A DNA stretch of 64,000 bases from Alteromonas lipotrueiana (GCF_019249245.1 NZ_JAESDK010000001.1:1-64000); one strand, 5' to 3'; positions 17,609-26,585 are shown, numbered from the stretch's first letter. A program made the numbers and translations. The notes: generated by a model from the letters alone, not told the origin.

Positions 17609-18735
17609 CAGTGCGCGGTAGGCCCTGTAATAGTGGGTCTTATCGCCAGATCATTGGCAATATGATAAGTGTCGACCGAAATACTGTCCCAGTTAAACAT
17701 ATTTAAAAATGTCTCTTTGTTTACTCGCAATGCTAATGCTTCGACCTGGGTTAGCTTATTGGCCAGCTGGTCAGTATCACCAACTTTGAAGTAGCAGTCT
17801 TGTGGTAAGCCAATATCCGTATTAGGAGTAATATCACTAATAAGAACATCGGTACCTGCTGCAATGGCCTCTAATGCCACTATAGGCAGACCCTCATGAT
17901 AAGACGGCAAGCAAAATACCCGGGCAAATTTGTACAGGGCATTTAATTCATCACCGCTACGGCGCCCGGCGAAAATAATGGTATCCGACGCTTTGTTCTT
18001 TAAAGATTGCGAATACTCATCTTCATGGTCAGCGCTGCCAACGATTACCAGCTTTAAATTGGAGTCACTTTTAGAAAAAGCCTCAACCAGGTCATGAAAC
18101 CCTTTTTCTGGTACTAAGCGCCCGACTGCCAGAATATAATTGCCTGGCTCAAGGTTTAGTTCGCTGGGTAATTTGTCTGCACTTAACGACGTATCAACGC
18201 CAGTAAGCGCACCGTTGGGCACAAACGAAATATTATTAGCCCGCTTCAGATTGCTGGCTTTCAAACGCCCGGTAAGCGTGCGTCCTACTACAATTGCACG
18301 GTCTGCAAATTTCATGGCCATCGACTCGCCAAATCTTAATATCTTTTTAGCAAACTGATTCCATTTTTGTCGATCATAGTCGGCGCCATGATGGGTCACC
18401 ATAACCTGCATTCCCAGCAATTTAGCCAGCGGTGTAAATAACGCAGGGCCAATACCATGAATGTGCAGCACATCAGGTTTAACCACAAACCGGGCATAAA
18501 ATATTGCCAGAAACGTGTGCATAAAGGTTTCGAAGAATTTGTGTTTAAGGGTCCATACTGAGCGTAATTGTACGCCCTGAAACTGCTGACGGGTTTTATC
18601 CACATACGGCGAGCGACATATCACAGTAACGTCCATACCCGCTTTCACCAACCTCGGATACAGTTGCTGGCAATGAGATTCAATACCGCCCATTACATCG
18701 GGAATACCCCGTAAACCAACGGCACAAAGTTTCAT
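17608..18735 (-). CDS. Family 4 glycosyltransferase
   Basis: 375 residues, GT-B. The N-terminus MKLCAVGLRGIPDVMGGIE is the glycine-rich acceptor-side loop typical of GT4 enzymes in EPS loci. The donor-side domain contains YILAVGRLVPEKGFHDLVEAF and SYHEGLPIVALEAIAAG, the E-x7-E motif. The frame is open to 18828, but ATG at 18735 is chosen for its GGAGAG and because it begins exactly at the first strand. It follows the Wzy-like gene by about 43 bases and overlaps the next gene by one base. Confidence 0.9.
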   Translation of the reverse strand: MKLCAVGLRGIPDVMGGIESHCQQLYPRLVKAGMDVTVICRSPYVDKTRQQFQGVQLRSVWTLKHKFFETFMHTFLAIFYARFVVKPDVLHIHGIGPALFTPLAKLLGMQVMVTHHGADYDRQKWNQFAKKILRFGESMAMKFADRAIVVGRTLTGRLKASNLKRANNISFVPNGALTGVDTSLSADKLPSELNLEPGNYILAVGRLVPEKGFHDLVEAFSKSDSNLKLVIVGSADHEDEYSQSLKNKASDTIIFAGRRSGDELNALYKFARVFCLPSYHEGLPIVALEAIAAGTDVLISDITPNTDIGLPQDCYFKVGDTDQLANKLTQVEALALRVNKETFLNMFNWDSISVDTYHIANDLAIRPTITGPTAH

Positions 18736-18778
18736 AATTCTCTCCAAAAGGCCTGTACAAGGCGCGGCGATAACTTGG

Positions 18779-20098
18779 TTAGCGAACCTGTTTCGAAATG
18801 AATTCAGGCGCATGATGAGAATTGTCATGCAGCAATCGTACCGGGGCTATCGTATGGCCGACTAAAATTGCATAGAGAATCAAGCCTTCAATGTTCCAAA
18901 GTGGCATGGTAGCAAAGCACATGATGAGAAACCCCACCATAGAAGCAAATAGCATCAGAGCAAAACGACGGTTTATAATCCGCAGTGATTGCCACAAAAA
19001 ACGACTCACGGCGAGTAAAAACAAGCCTAGTCCAAGAAAACCGTATTCAAAAAGAAACGATACATAGGTGTTATGCGCGTATTTTGGAAAGCGGCCGCTC
19101 CACGATTCAGGCCCCCAGCCAACAATAAGATTAACCCAGGGCCCTTCACTAAAAGCAAAAATATACTGACTCCAGATATAAACCCGGGCTGAAAAAATAT
19201 CTTTTTCTGCTTCGGTGTAATACACCGGCGCTTTGATCAGGTCATCCAGACTCGTAAGAAATACAAAAACATCGGCAAACCGGTCTTGCATGGTGTAAGA
19301 CATCAATAAAAATAATAGTGCGGTTGCGAAGGCCGAAGCAATTAAAAAAACCGGTTTGTACCGTGGCGTGACCCGCGCTTCCAGCGTGGAATAGGCAAAG
19401 ATAATCGCCATCGGCAAAATAGCCAGTACCGAGGTTCGGTAGTTCGCCAGTACCAGCAATACACAGCCAGTAACAAACAGCAGCGACCGAAACCTTATAT
19501 AGCCCGGCGCCAGTAAGCCTACTACCAGAATAAAGCTGGCCATAATCATCGAAAAAGCAGCTTCATGGTTGTAGCCGCCAATATAGCTGGTAGAACCGTC
19601 AGCTTCAGTAGCCTTTGCTTCACCTAACAGTATCGACATAATTTGTAAGCTGACCGGTAAAAAGAACGCCACCAGCATTTTGCGTAACACCTCATCTTTG
19701 CCTACCTTACGTATAGACATAAGCAGGGCGCCCGCCAATGACAGAAAAAAGCACCATTTTACCAGTACATTCACCAGTCCCAGCAAATTACCGTTTAACA
19801 TACCGCTGATGATTATGCTGACAAAAAATGCATACAGTAATGCTAACGAACGCAGTGACCATAGCGTTCGCGGTAATAACAACAGGCCACAGCCAGCAAT
19901 ACCTATTGAGCTTAATGCATTTATAGAAAACCCCGCCACTAGCGGGGTATAAGTGATTTGATGAAACGCCGATAAGAAAAAACGCAGCCAGATAGCAATA
20001 ATAACGAACGCCAGGTATTTATTGCAGCGACCCGATACAGCTCGGTATACCAAAAACGCGCTAAGTAGCGCAAAAACAATTTTAACCAGAATGAACAT
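18779..20098 (-). CDS. Wzy-like polysaccharide polymerase / O-antigen ligase family
   Basis: 439 residues with about ten to twelve membrane segments. A periplasmic loop contains RVYIWSQYIFAF, GWGPESW and AHNTYVSFLFEYG, the H-N-x-Y pattern of the Wzy_C/WaaL family. In a Wzx/Wzy system it would polymerise flipped repeat units. Its ATG is preceded by GAGGAAATG and overlaps the end of the upstream glycosyltransferase by 17 bases. A similar but separate gene lies at 59699-61084, so one may be the polymerase and the other a ligase or the polymerase of a second glycan. Confidence 0.85.
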   Translation of the reverse strand: MFILVKIVFALLSAFLVYRAVSGRCNKYLAFVIIAIWLRFFLSAFHQITYTPLVAGFSINALSSIGIAGCGLLLLPRTLWSLRSLALLYAFFVSIIISGMLNGNLLGLVNVLVKWCFFLSLAGALLMSIRKVGKDEVLRKMLVAFFLPVSLQIMSILLGEAKATEADGSTSYIGGYNHEAAFSMIMASFILVVGLLAPGYIRFRSLLFVTGCVLLVLANYRTSVLAILPMAIIFAYSTLEARVTPRYKPVFLIASAFATALLFLLMSYTMQDRFADVFVFLTSLDDLIKAPVYYTEAEKDIFSARVYIWSQYIFAFSEGPWVNLIVGWGPESWSGRFPKYAHNTYVSFLFEYGFLGLGLFLLAVSRFLWQSLRIINRRFALMLFASMVGFLIMCFATMPLWNIEGLILYAILVGHTIAPVRLLHDNSHHAPEFISKQVR

Positions 20099-21254
20099 TG
20101 TTCATTTCCTCTGACTGACGATGGCGCCCTTTTATAGTTTGAATAATTTTTTCGCGAAAAACTGCATAGCTAAAATCTTGTGCTCGCAGGCGGCTTTGCC
20201 CGGCGTAATAATCAAGGTTGCTTTCATTATTTAAAAAATTAAGGGCCTGGACGACGCCGTTAATCTGATTTACCTGACACAAACAGCCGTACATTGAAGC
20301 CTCAAACTCATCTACGTTGAACGGATACTCACCCGACAAAATCTCTGCCGGTCCCGACTCACAATTAGTGGCTGCCACAGGCTTACCCAGACACATAGCT
20401 TCTACAATCGCATTGGGGAAACCTTCGGCATTAGAGGTAGATACAAAAAAACGGGCATGCTTTAAATAAGGATAGGGGTTGCTGCGAAAACCGCTAAAGT
20501 GTACCCGCTCTGCAATACCCAATTGCCTGGCCAACGCCACTAAAGACGCTTGCTCATCGCCCTGACCTAAAATAAGCAGGTCGTCAGTAAGCTCGCTTTG
20601 GGCAAAAGCGTTAAGCAACAGACTAAAATTTTTGTTTTTTACCAAACGGCCGGTACCAATAATATAAGATCGGGGTGGTAAATCATCCACAGGTTTGTCG
20701 GCCAATTGTTTTAATTGCGCAATATCATAAGGATTATGAATAACCTGCAGGCGAGCTTCGGGCACCCCAAAGTTTTGCTGCAGATCGGCTTTTACACCCT
20801 GAGACACCGCCACCACATTATCGGCAAAACGATAAGACATTTTTACCATCAATTTACTCACGGTATCTTTAAAACCACCGGCAAAGTGACTACTGGTATT
20901 TACGCGCTCGCTGATTATGGCTTGATAACCGAAACTACGCGCCAGCGCGATATTTACCATATTACTGCGGGTTAAAAAGCTAAAACAAAACTGAGGTTTA
21001 ATCGCTTCCAGCATTTGGCGAGCGCTTCTATATCCTTTTAACAGCGAGCCGTGCGTGTTTAATGTGACCTTATTTACGTAAGCCGGGCAGGTATGAGCTT
21101 CGGGCAAATCGTCCAGCAAAATCAGGTAAACACAAAGCTGGTTCGACGTAAAATACGACTCCATCGCCGACAGCAGATTACACATCACCCGCTCTGCTCC
21201 GCCGCCTTCTAAAGAGTTAATCATAAAGGCGACATTCAATGATGCTTGCTGCAT
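20082..21254 (-). CDS. Family 4 glycosyltransferase
   Basis: 390 residues, GT-B. The N-terminus has VAFMINSLEGGGAERVM, the common GGAE acceptor loop. The donor domain has YIIGTGRLVKNKNFSLLLNAF and SNAEGFPNAIVEAMCLGKPV, the E-x7-E motif. It is the first gene of the run GT4, Wzy, GT4, GT on the minus strand. The 171-base gap to cpsB upstream holds no strong terminator and no confident promoter, so read-through from the export operon is possible. It probably adds a sugar to the EPS repeat unit. Confidence 0.9.
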   Translation of the reverse strand: MQQASLNVAFMINSLEGGGAERVMCNLLSAMESYFTSNQLCVYLILLDDLPEAHTCPAYVNKVTLNTHGSLLKGYRSARQMLEAIKPQFCFSFLTRSNMVNIALARSFGYQAIISERVNTSSHFAGGFKDTVSKLMVKMSYRFADNVVAVSQGVKADLQQNFGVPEARLQVIHNPYDIAQLKQLADKPVDDLPPRSYIIGTGRLVKNKNFSLLLNAFAQSELTDDLLILGQGDEQASLVALARQLGIAERVHFSGFRSNPYPYLKHARFFVSTSNAEGFPNAIVEAMCLGKPVAATNCESGPAEILSGEYPFNVDEFEASMYGCLCQVNQINGVVQALNFLNNESNLDYYAGQSRLRAQDFSYAVFREKIIQTIKGRHRQSEEMNNVHSG

Positions 21255-21425
21255 AAAATATCCTTGTAATTCTACTGCTTGCTAGTTTTGTTTCAGTACG
21301 CTCAACTAGCCGAAAAAGGAAATGGCGCCACTGTTTTTTTAGTCATGGTTGGGCCTGGCACTTTATCGACAGGCACCCGGCACCGATGATGGCCGTATCA
21401 ACACCGACATTGTCCACCCATCAAC

Positions 21426-22148
21426 CTAAACAGCAATTCCAACGATACTGGCAGGATTGTGAATAAACAGTTTTTCAGCCTGTTCTTTAGACACCTTTTT
21501 ACTGATCAGCTCAAACGCATCGCCCATATCGTTAGGACGTCTTTGAATGTCATGGGTGTCAGAGGCCACCACGTCAATCTGGTTATTCGCCAGCATAGAC
21601 CACGCGATGTCTTGAACCTGCTCACCGAAGCGTCCGGTAAACGCACCAGCGGTTACCTGTAACCAGCACCCCTGATTACGCAGCCATTGTATTTTTTCAG
21701 GCCGTTTCCACACATCCCGGTTGCGTTCTGGATGTGGAATAAGCGGCTGTACCCCAGCATTTATAAGCCACCGAAATAACTGGTCTAACCCGGCGGGCAT
21801 GTTACTGTGGGGCATTTCTAACAATAATACATTTTTACCATTTTTTTGGCCCAGGTAGGGCAGCTTATTTTGCTTAAACCAGGCCGGTACCATTTCATTA
21901 ATGCGAATCTCTCCTGCCCACGACAGACTCAGATCAATTTTGGCCTCGTTCACCGCCTGTTGCAGCTGCACAAATCCCTGTTCAATAATCTCTGCGGTAT
22001 TATCAAAGGTTCCCCAGTGCATGTGGGGGGTGCAAACTAAATGAGTGACGCCACAGTCTGCGCTTTGTCGCGCCATATCCAGGGCCATTTCCATTGACCG
22101 GGCGCCATCGTCAATACCGGGAATTATATGACTGTGAACATCTATCAA
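21426..22148 (-). CDS. Tyrosine-protein phosphatase, CpsB/YwqE (PHP) type
   Basis: 240 residues. MIDVHSHIIPGIDDGARSMEMAL gives the first PHP metal ligands (D-x-H-x-H). CTPHMH, LLLEMPH, IPHPERN and ASDTHD supply the others. CpsB/YwqE enzymes are manganese-dependent phosphatases that dephosphorylate bacterial tyrosine kinases. The gene follows the Wzc kinase gene by 18 bases, which points to Wzc as its substrate. A PHP phosphatase is used here instead of the low-molecular-weight Wzb found next to Wzc in E. coli; no wzb-like gene is in the window. Confidence 0.92.
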   Translation of the reverse strand: MIDVHSHIIPGIDDGARSMEMALDMARQSADCGVTHLVCTPHMHWGTFDNTAEIIEQGFVQLQQAVNEAKIDLSLSWAGEIRINEMVPAWFKQNKLPYLGQKNGKNVLLLEMPHSNMPAGLDQLFRWLINAGVQPLIPHPERNRDVWKRPEKIQWLRNQGCWLQVTAGAFTGRFGEQVQDIAWSMLANNQIDVVASDTHDIQRRPNDMGDAFELISKKVSKEQAEKLFIHNPASIVGIAV

Positions 22149-22166
22149 AGCAAATCCTTTCTTATT

Positions 22167-24386
22167 TTAAGAGTCGGCATTGTAACCGTATTGATCGTAG
22201 AAACCACCATATCGCTGAGAAACATCAGAGCGACGCAGGTCTACCTGATTCAGTACTACACCATCAACCCGGTGACCCACTTGTAAAAAGCGGCTTAACC
22301 CATTTTGGATCATTTTTTCACTGGTGCTGTCAGCGCGCACAACATAAATCACCGAGTCGCACGCTTTTGAAACTACCATGGCATCGCTAACCGCTTGAGT
22401 AGGTGCCGTGTCTACCACCACATAAGTATAATGTTTCTTCAGGTAGGTGATAAGTGCATTAAATCCTTCACCGGCAAGGAGTTCCTGCGGGTTAGACGGG
22501 ATACTGCCTGCGCAAATCAAATCAATACCCGATTGTTCATCATGGACCAGACATTCATCCAGCGAATGGGTCTTCATGGTCAGATTCGACAGACCCGGCT
22601 GATAGTTAGGAACATTAAAGCGCTTGCCAATTGATGGCCGACGCAAATCGGCATCGACCAGAATGGTTTTATCTAATTGTCCCAAAGCAAAAGCAAGGTT
22701 GGTTGATACGGTCGACTTACCTTCTTTGGGGACACTTGATGTAACTAAAATAGCCTGGTTGGTTCTTTCCAGATTTATTAACGACAAGCTGGTTCGAAGC
22801 GTACGAACCGCTTCTGAAAACTGATGGTACTTGCTGTCAAAAAAGGCACGCAGTGGCATCTGTTTTTTCCGTTTTTTAGGAATAACCGGAATTAACCCCA
22901 GCATCCGCTGACCTAATTTTCTTTCAACATCCTCAACCGAGCGTACACCACTGTTCAGGGCTTCAAGTACAAAGGCTAACAGAACCCCAAAGCCAAAGCT
23001 TACGACAAAAGCAGCACCAATCAGCAGTGACCGGTTAGGCGCTGAAGGATTATTAGGTGCAAATGCTGGATCTAGAATGCGGGCATTCGCCGATTTAAAA
23101 CCGCCCATCTCACTGGTTTCTTTTAAGCGGGTAAACATGCTGCTGTAAAGCTGCTGGTTAATATCTACCTCGCGTTGCAGTGCCCGGCGCTGGTTCTCCA
23201 GACTCGATAATTTGCGGTATTCCGATTTTGCCTGGCTCACATCTTCCTGAAGGTTGGCGACCCGTTCCTGCGAGGCGCGATATTCGGTAGTAATACTGGA
23301 AATTAGATCGCGTATCTGAGTTTGCAGGGTTTCACGTACCGAGCTTAGCTCGGCATTGGCGGCTACCATTTTGGGATGCTTAGGTCCAAAGACTTTACTT
23401 AGCTCAGACACCCGACCTTGTGCTTCGGCTTCCTGGCGGCGAACACTTTGAATACTGGCATGGTTCAGCACTTCGGGCAGCCGTGCCAAGGCACCGTAGT
23501 CGGTACCATTGCGTTGGGTTTGCTGGTATATAGCCCGGTTTTGTTTTAACGTGGTCTGAGCTTTTAACAACTGGTCACTGTATTCTTCAAGCTCTTCAGC
23601 GGCCAACCCCACAACCCCGTTGCTTAAATTCACCAGCTGGTTATCTTCGTAAAAATTGGTCAGTTTGCGCTCAGCTTTTTCAAGTTTGTCTTTCAGGCCT
23701 TCCATGCTTTCATTCAAAAATGACGTAGCTTTAGTGGTCATATCCACTTTTGCCTGAAGGTAATTTTCTACGTACACATCGCCCATGGTGTTGGCAATAC
23801 GTGCGGCAAGCTGCGCCGAACCACTTACTGCAGTTATTTCAATAACCTGAGTATTGTTCACCAGTTTCACTGAAATGGAGTTTTTTAATTTGTTAATAGC
23901 CGCTTGCCGGCGCTTTTCTGCCTTTTGCGTGGCAGTTAACTCAACTTTTTCATTTTTTGGTAAAAAGGTAAGCTTAGATCTAACCCATTGTTTTGCTTTT
24001 TTTACTGCGGCAAAGCCGCCTGAGGTGCGAGGTAAAAAATCAGGATCGTTAGATAAGTCTAACTCATCTACCGCCCGGGCGATAACCTGGCGCGACTGGA
24101 TAATCTCATATTGCGTTTGCATATAGTCTTTGCGCGACGTATCCGACTTATACACCTCTTCAATTGACATGATGTTAGCGGGCTGCGACTCAATCAGCAG
24201 GCTGGCCGTGGCCGAATAAATTGGCTTCATTTTCATGACAATAAGCGCGACTAAAATGGTAGATAGTACCGCCAGCACAATAATTCTTCCGGCATAGCGT
24301 TTGAACACCTGCCAATAATGTGCAAAATCAATGGTCTCATCGTCAAGAATGTTGGCCTGCAACGAGTCCCTCATTTTATTAGACAT
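22167..24386 (-). CDS. wzc: Polysaccharide co-polymerase and tyrosine autokinase (Wzc-like)
   Basis: 739 residues. After a cytoplasmic N-terminus, TM1 (about 35-55) and TM2 (about 450-475) enclose a large periplasmic Wzz domain with long coiled coils. The PNNPSAPNRSLLI segment before TM2 is the usual Pro-rich motif. The cytoplasmic BY-kinase domain has Walker A (PKEGKSTVSTN), Walker A' (LLVDADLRRPSIG) and Walker B (VVVDTAP). The tail holds a tyrosine cluster (YGGFYDQYGY) for autophosphorylation. It controls chain length and export with the Wza-like protein. It lies between wza and cpsB in one operon. Confidence 0.94.
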   Translation of the reverse strand: MSNKMRDSLQANILDDETIDFAHYWQVFKRYAGRIIVLAVLSTILVALIVMKMKPIYSATASLLIESQPANIMSIEEVYKSDTSRKDYMQTQYEIIQSRQVIARAVDELDLSNDPDFLPRTSGGFAAVKKAKQWVRSKLTFLPKNEKVELTATQKAEKRRQAAINKLKNSISVKLVNNTQVIEITAVSGSAQLAARIANTMGDVYVENYLQAKVDMTTKATSFLNESMEGLKDKLEKAERKLTNFYEDNQLVNLSNGVVGLAAEELEEYSDQLLKAQTTLKQNRAIYQQTQRNGTDYGALARLPEVLNHASIQSVRRQEAEAQGRVSELSKVFGPKHPKMVAANAELSSVRETLQTQIRDLISSITTEYRASQERVANLQEDVSQAKSEYRKLSSLENQRRALQREVDINQQLYSSMFTRLKETSEMGGFKSANARILDPAFAPNNPSAPNRSLLIGAAFVVSFGFGVLLAFVLEALNSGVRSVEDVERKLGQRMLGLIPVIPKKRKKQMPLRAFFDSKYHQFSEAVRTLRTSLSLINLERTNQAILVTSSVPKEGKSTVSTNLAFALGQLDKTILVDADLRRPSIGKRFNVPNYQPGLSNLTMKTHSLDECLVHDEQSGIDLICAGSIPSNPQELLAGEGFNALITYLKKHYTYVVVDTAPTQAVSDAMVVSKACDSVIYVVRADSTSEKMIQNGLSRFLQVGHRVDGVVLNQVDLRRSDVSQRYGGFYDQYGYNADS

Positions 24387-24430
24387 AGCTTTTCCTTCGA
24401 AATAGAGCGAAAAAAACTCTCAGGGCTTCG

Positions 24431-24976
24431 TTAGAAGAAGCGTTGAGGAATAGTGATAATGTCGCCGGGCTGAATCATCTGACCTACCTCGACTTCCAGT
24501 GATGTTTGCCGGCCATTTTTTTCCCGGATAATTTGAACATCAGAACGCGCCGCCCGTTCGGTATAACCGCCCGCCAATGCTGCCGCCTTATTTACGGTTA
24601 ATCCCGGCTGATAGGGGTAACCGCCGGGATCTTTGACTTCGCCGTCAATAAAAAACGGTCGATACTCTACAATTGACACTGCCACCGAAGGATTCACTAA
24701 ATAGTCACCCTTAAGCCCCTGATAAATCGTTTTTTCTACCTCAGAGACTGTCAGCCCTACTAGTTTAAGCTCACCTAAAAAAGGATAATTGATGGTTCCT
24801 ACATCGGGCAGGCGCGACTGCATAGACAAATTGCTTTGGCCAAAAACCTCAATCAGAATTTCGTCACCTACTCCTAGCCGGTACTGACTCATGCTGGGGT
24901 TACCTTGCTGCGCAGACACACCAAGTACCCACACCGCGGATAATATTCCCAGTATCAATCGTAGGTTTTTTTTCAT
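24431..24976 (-). CDS. Short Wza-like polysaccharide export protein
   Basis: 181 residues. A signal peptide (cleavage near VSA-QQ) is followed by a Poly_export domain (YRLGVGDEILIEVFGQ to about residue 110) and one SLBB domain (FIDGEVKDPGGYPYQPG onward). E. coli Wza has about 380 residues with three such domains, a lipobox Cys and a C-terminal helix that spans the outer membrane. Here there is one SLBB domain, no lipobox Cys and no C-terminal helix. It may depend on the EpsL-like barrel encoded just before it for the outer-membrane pore. Its ATG overlaps the barrel stop codon by one base. Confidence 0.88.
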   Translation of the reverse strand: MKKNLRLILGILSAVWVLGVSAQQGNPSMSQYRLGVGDEILIEVFGQSNLSMQSRLPDVGTINYPFLGELKLVGLTVSEVEKTIYQGLKGDYLVNPSVAVSIVEYRPFFIDGEVKDPGGYPYQPGLTVNKAAALAGGYTERAARSDVQIIREKNGRQTSLEVEVGQMIQPGDIITIPQRFF

Positions 24977-26199
24977 TACAGGGTAACCTTAGCCGTGATG
25001 CCTGCTACATTACGGTCAAAAACCACGTCGTCACGGTTACTGTTTCTTTCGTTGATTTGGTAAAACACACCCAGGGTCAGCCAGCGCCGAAACTGATAAT
25101 CCATGCCCAGACTAAATCGTGTAGTGTCATCTTCGCGCAGGTCGGCCGCCTGGCCTATATAATCGTCGGTGACATAGGCAACTTTAGCGGTGGTAGACAG
25201 TCGCTCTACCCAGTCATGAGTCCAGGCAACCTGATACGAACGATTTCGAATATAGTCTGCAAGGCCATTGGTTTCGCGGGTATCTGCGCTAGTCGCCACT
25301 TTTAACGTCGAGTAAGACAGGGGTTGATAGGTCATACCCACTTCCCAGGCTACGCCCGCAAAGTCTTCGCGCGAAGCAGCATCAAACTTTTTCTGCTTGT
25401 ACCCTACCTTGGCATAACTGCGGGTATATTGGTTTGATGCCCAGGTAACCCCAGCCAGTACTTTGTTTTCAATTGAATCGAGCGAACTTTGAGAATTGGC
25501 CGCTTTGTCATACGTAATATTCTGGCGAACGGCATCCAGCACCAGCTTAGTGCTAGGGGCAATCTTGTAATACAATGCAGCGCCATACCGAAGATAATCG
25601 CGGTCGCGAAAGGTTAAAAATGCACTGTCTCGAAAATCGGACACCTGCAGACGATCGTCGTAGTCCATGACTTCATAGCCCGCGCTAACATCCACTTTTC
25701 CTTTACCCGAGGCCACACCATAAGAATAGATACCCGCAACCTGGGTATTTTTAAAGGTGTCTGGCTCGCTTAATGCTTGCCCAAAGCCATTAGAATAGAC
25801 GCGCCCCCTTTCGTCATGCCCATCTTCAAAATTAGCGCGAGCCGAAAACCGGTTGCGATCATTTATCACAAAATCGCCGTCGGCATGAATAAAGTGGTCG
25901 GTGTAATTATCCTGTTCACTGGAAAAATACTCACCACGCTCTAGCCGGTAGCCCAGCTCTATTTCATTCCCCGCCACCTGGGTAACAGCTTTAACCGAAG
26001 GCGATACAACCCCTACCCAGCTACTGATGCTGGGCGTCCCCGCATTAGCGTAGGTGACATTATCAATGTGAAGAAATTCCGTATTCAGCACAGGGATCAG
26101 GTCTGCACTCCCGAATTCGTATCGTCCGGCCTGCTGAGCCTGGGCTACCCCCGACGCGACTAAAGACAAGGCTACGATACTGGAAGTCCTGTTAATCAT
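24976..26199 (-). CDS. EpsL-like outer-membrane beta-barrel of the EPS operon
   Basis: 407 residues. A signal peptide (ending near VAQAQQ) is followed by alternating amphipathic strands throughout, with many aromatic and acidic turns, and a terminal segment NVAGITAKVTL. This matches the beta-barrel proteins (EpsL / BBP2 type) found in EPS operons next to short Wza-like proteins. It could form the outer-membrane exit channel. The frame reaches 26262, but ATG at 26199 has an AGGAGAG ribosome site and exposes the signal peptide. It is the first gene of the export operon behind a predicted sigma-54 promoter. Confidence 0.8.
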   Translation of the reverse strand: MINRTSSIVALSLVASGVAQAQQAGRYEFGSADLIPVLNTEFLHIDNVTYANAGTPSISSWVGVVSPSVKAVTQVAGNEIELGYRLERGEYFSSEQDNYTDHFIHADGDFVINDRNRFSARANFEDGHDERGRVYSNGFGQALSEPDTFKNTQVAGIYSYGVASGKGKVDVSAGYEVMDYDDRLQVSDFRDSAFLTFRDRDYLRYGAALYYKIAPSTKLVLDAVRQNITYDKAANSQSSLDSIENKVLAGVTWASNQYTRSYAKVGYKQKKFDAASREDFAGVAWEVGMTYQPLSYSTLKVATSADTRETNGLADYIRNRSYQVAWTHDWVERLSTTAKVAYVTDDYIGQAADLREDDTTRFSLGMDYQFRRWLTLGVFYQINERNSNRDDVVFDRNVAGITAKVTL

Positions 26200-26384
26200 G
26201 ATCTCTCCTGCGAAATTAAATAAAAAGAACAAAAAATTTGAGTGGCGTAAGGTAGTTAGCACCGGCTGCGTCTACTGCTATGCCTGATAAACATTTTTTG
26301 CTTAGCGAGCTATTTACCTGTTTGACGCCAATTTCTGTAATAGTCAGCCTATACTATTGGGGCAAAGGCTAGGTGAAGGCCGTA

Positions 26385-26400
26385 TGCTAAGAGCGTGCCA
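26385..26400 (-). promoter_or_regulatory. Predicted sigma-54 (RpoN) promoter for the export operon
   Basis: On the minus strand this reads TGGCACGCTCTTAGCA against the consensus TGGCACG-N4-TTGCA. The -24 block is perfect, one base of the -12 block differs, and GG and GC are exactly 10 bases apart. The start would be near 26373, giving a leader of about 174 bases before the EpsL-like gene. Confidence 0.65.
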
Positions 26401-26421
26401 GGTACGCCTGGGGAATTTTTT
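26398..26421 (+). terminator. Terminator-like hairpin in the EPS control region
   Basis: CCAGG (26398-26402) and CCTGG (26407-26411) close on a TACG tetraloop and are followed by GGAA and a six-T run (26416-26421). On the plus strand this looks like a short intrinsic terminator with no gene directly before it. It also overlaps the -24 box of the minus-strand sigma-54 promoter. It may be an attenuator or may insulate the two directions. Confidence 0.4.
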
Positions 26422-26529
26422 ACCGATTCACAGACCTAAAGTGCGATCTTGATGACGAGGCCATGTTGATAACCCGCTATTGAATCAGCGTTTAGCCTGC
26501 TTTAAAGGCTGACAGTAGGTCATTTCAAT

Positions 26530-26563
26530 CGCGATAATAGATCGCGGCAGGCTTAGCCCTGCC
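26530..26563. promoter_or_regulatory. Adjacent inverted repeats between the divergent promoters
   Basis: CGCGAT-AATAG-ATCGCG (26530-26546) is followed directly by GGCAGG-N6-CCTGCC (26546-26563). They sit just upstream of the plus-strand sigma-54 box, a plausible place for an activator or repressor to bind. No known operator was recognised. Confidence 0.35.
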
Positions 26564-26569
26564 TGACTC

Positions 26570-26585
26570 AGGCCCTATACTTGCA
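26570..26585 (+). promoter_or_regulatory. Predicted sigma-54 (RpoN) promoter for the wcaJ-like gene
   Basis: AGGCCCTATACTTGCA has GG (26571-26572) and GC (26583-26584) exactly 10 bases apart, and a perfect TTGCA -12 element. The start would be near 26597, about 150 bases before the wcaJ-like ATG. It diverges from the matching promoter at 26385-26400. Confidence 0.55.

Noticed and set aside
26341-26420. Possible c-di-GMP riboswitch in the EPS control region, prompted by GGGGCAAAGG
   Set aside because: The conserved GGGACGCAAAGCC-type core and the receptor helix of the GEMM class are not present on either strand.
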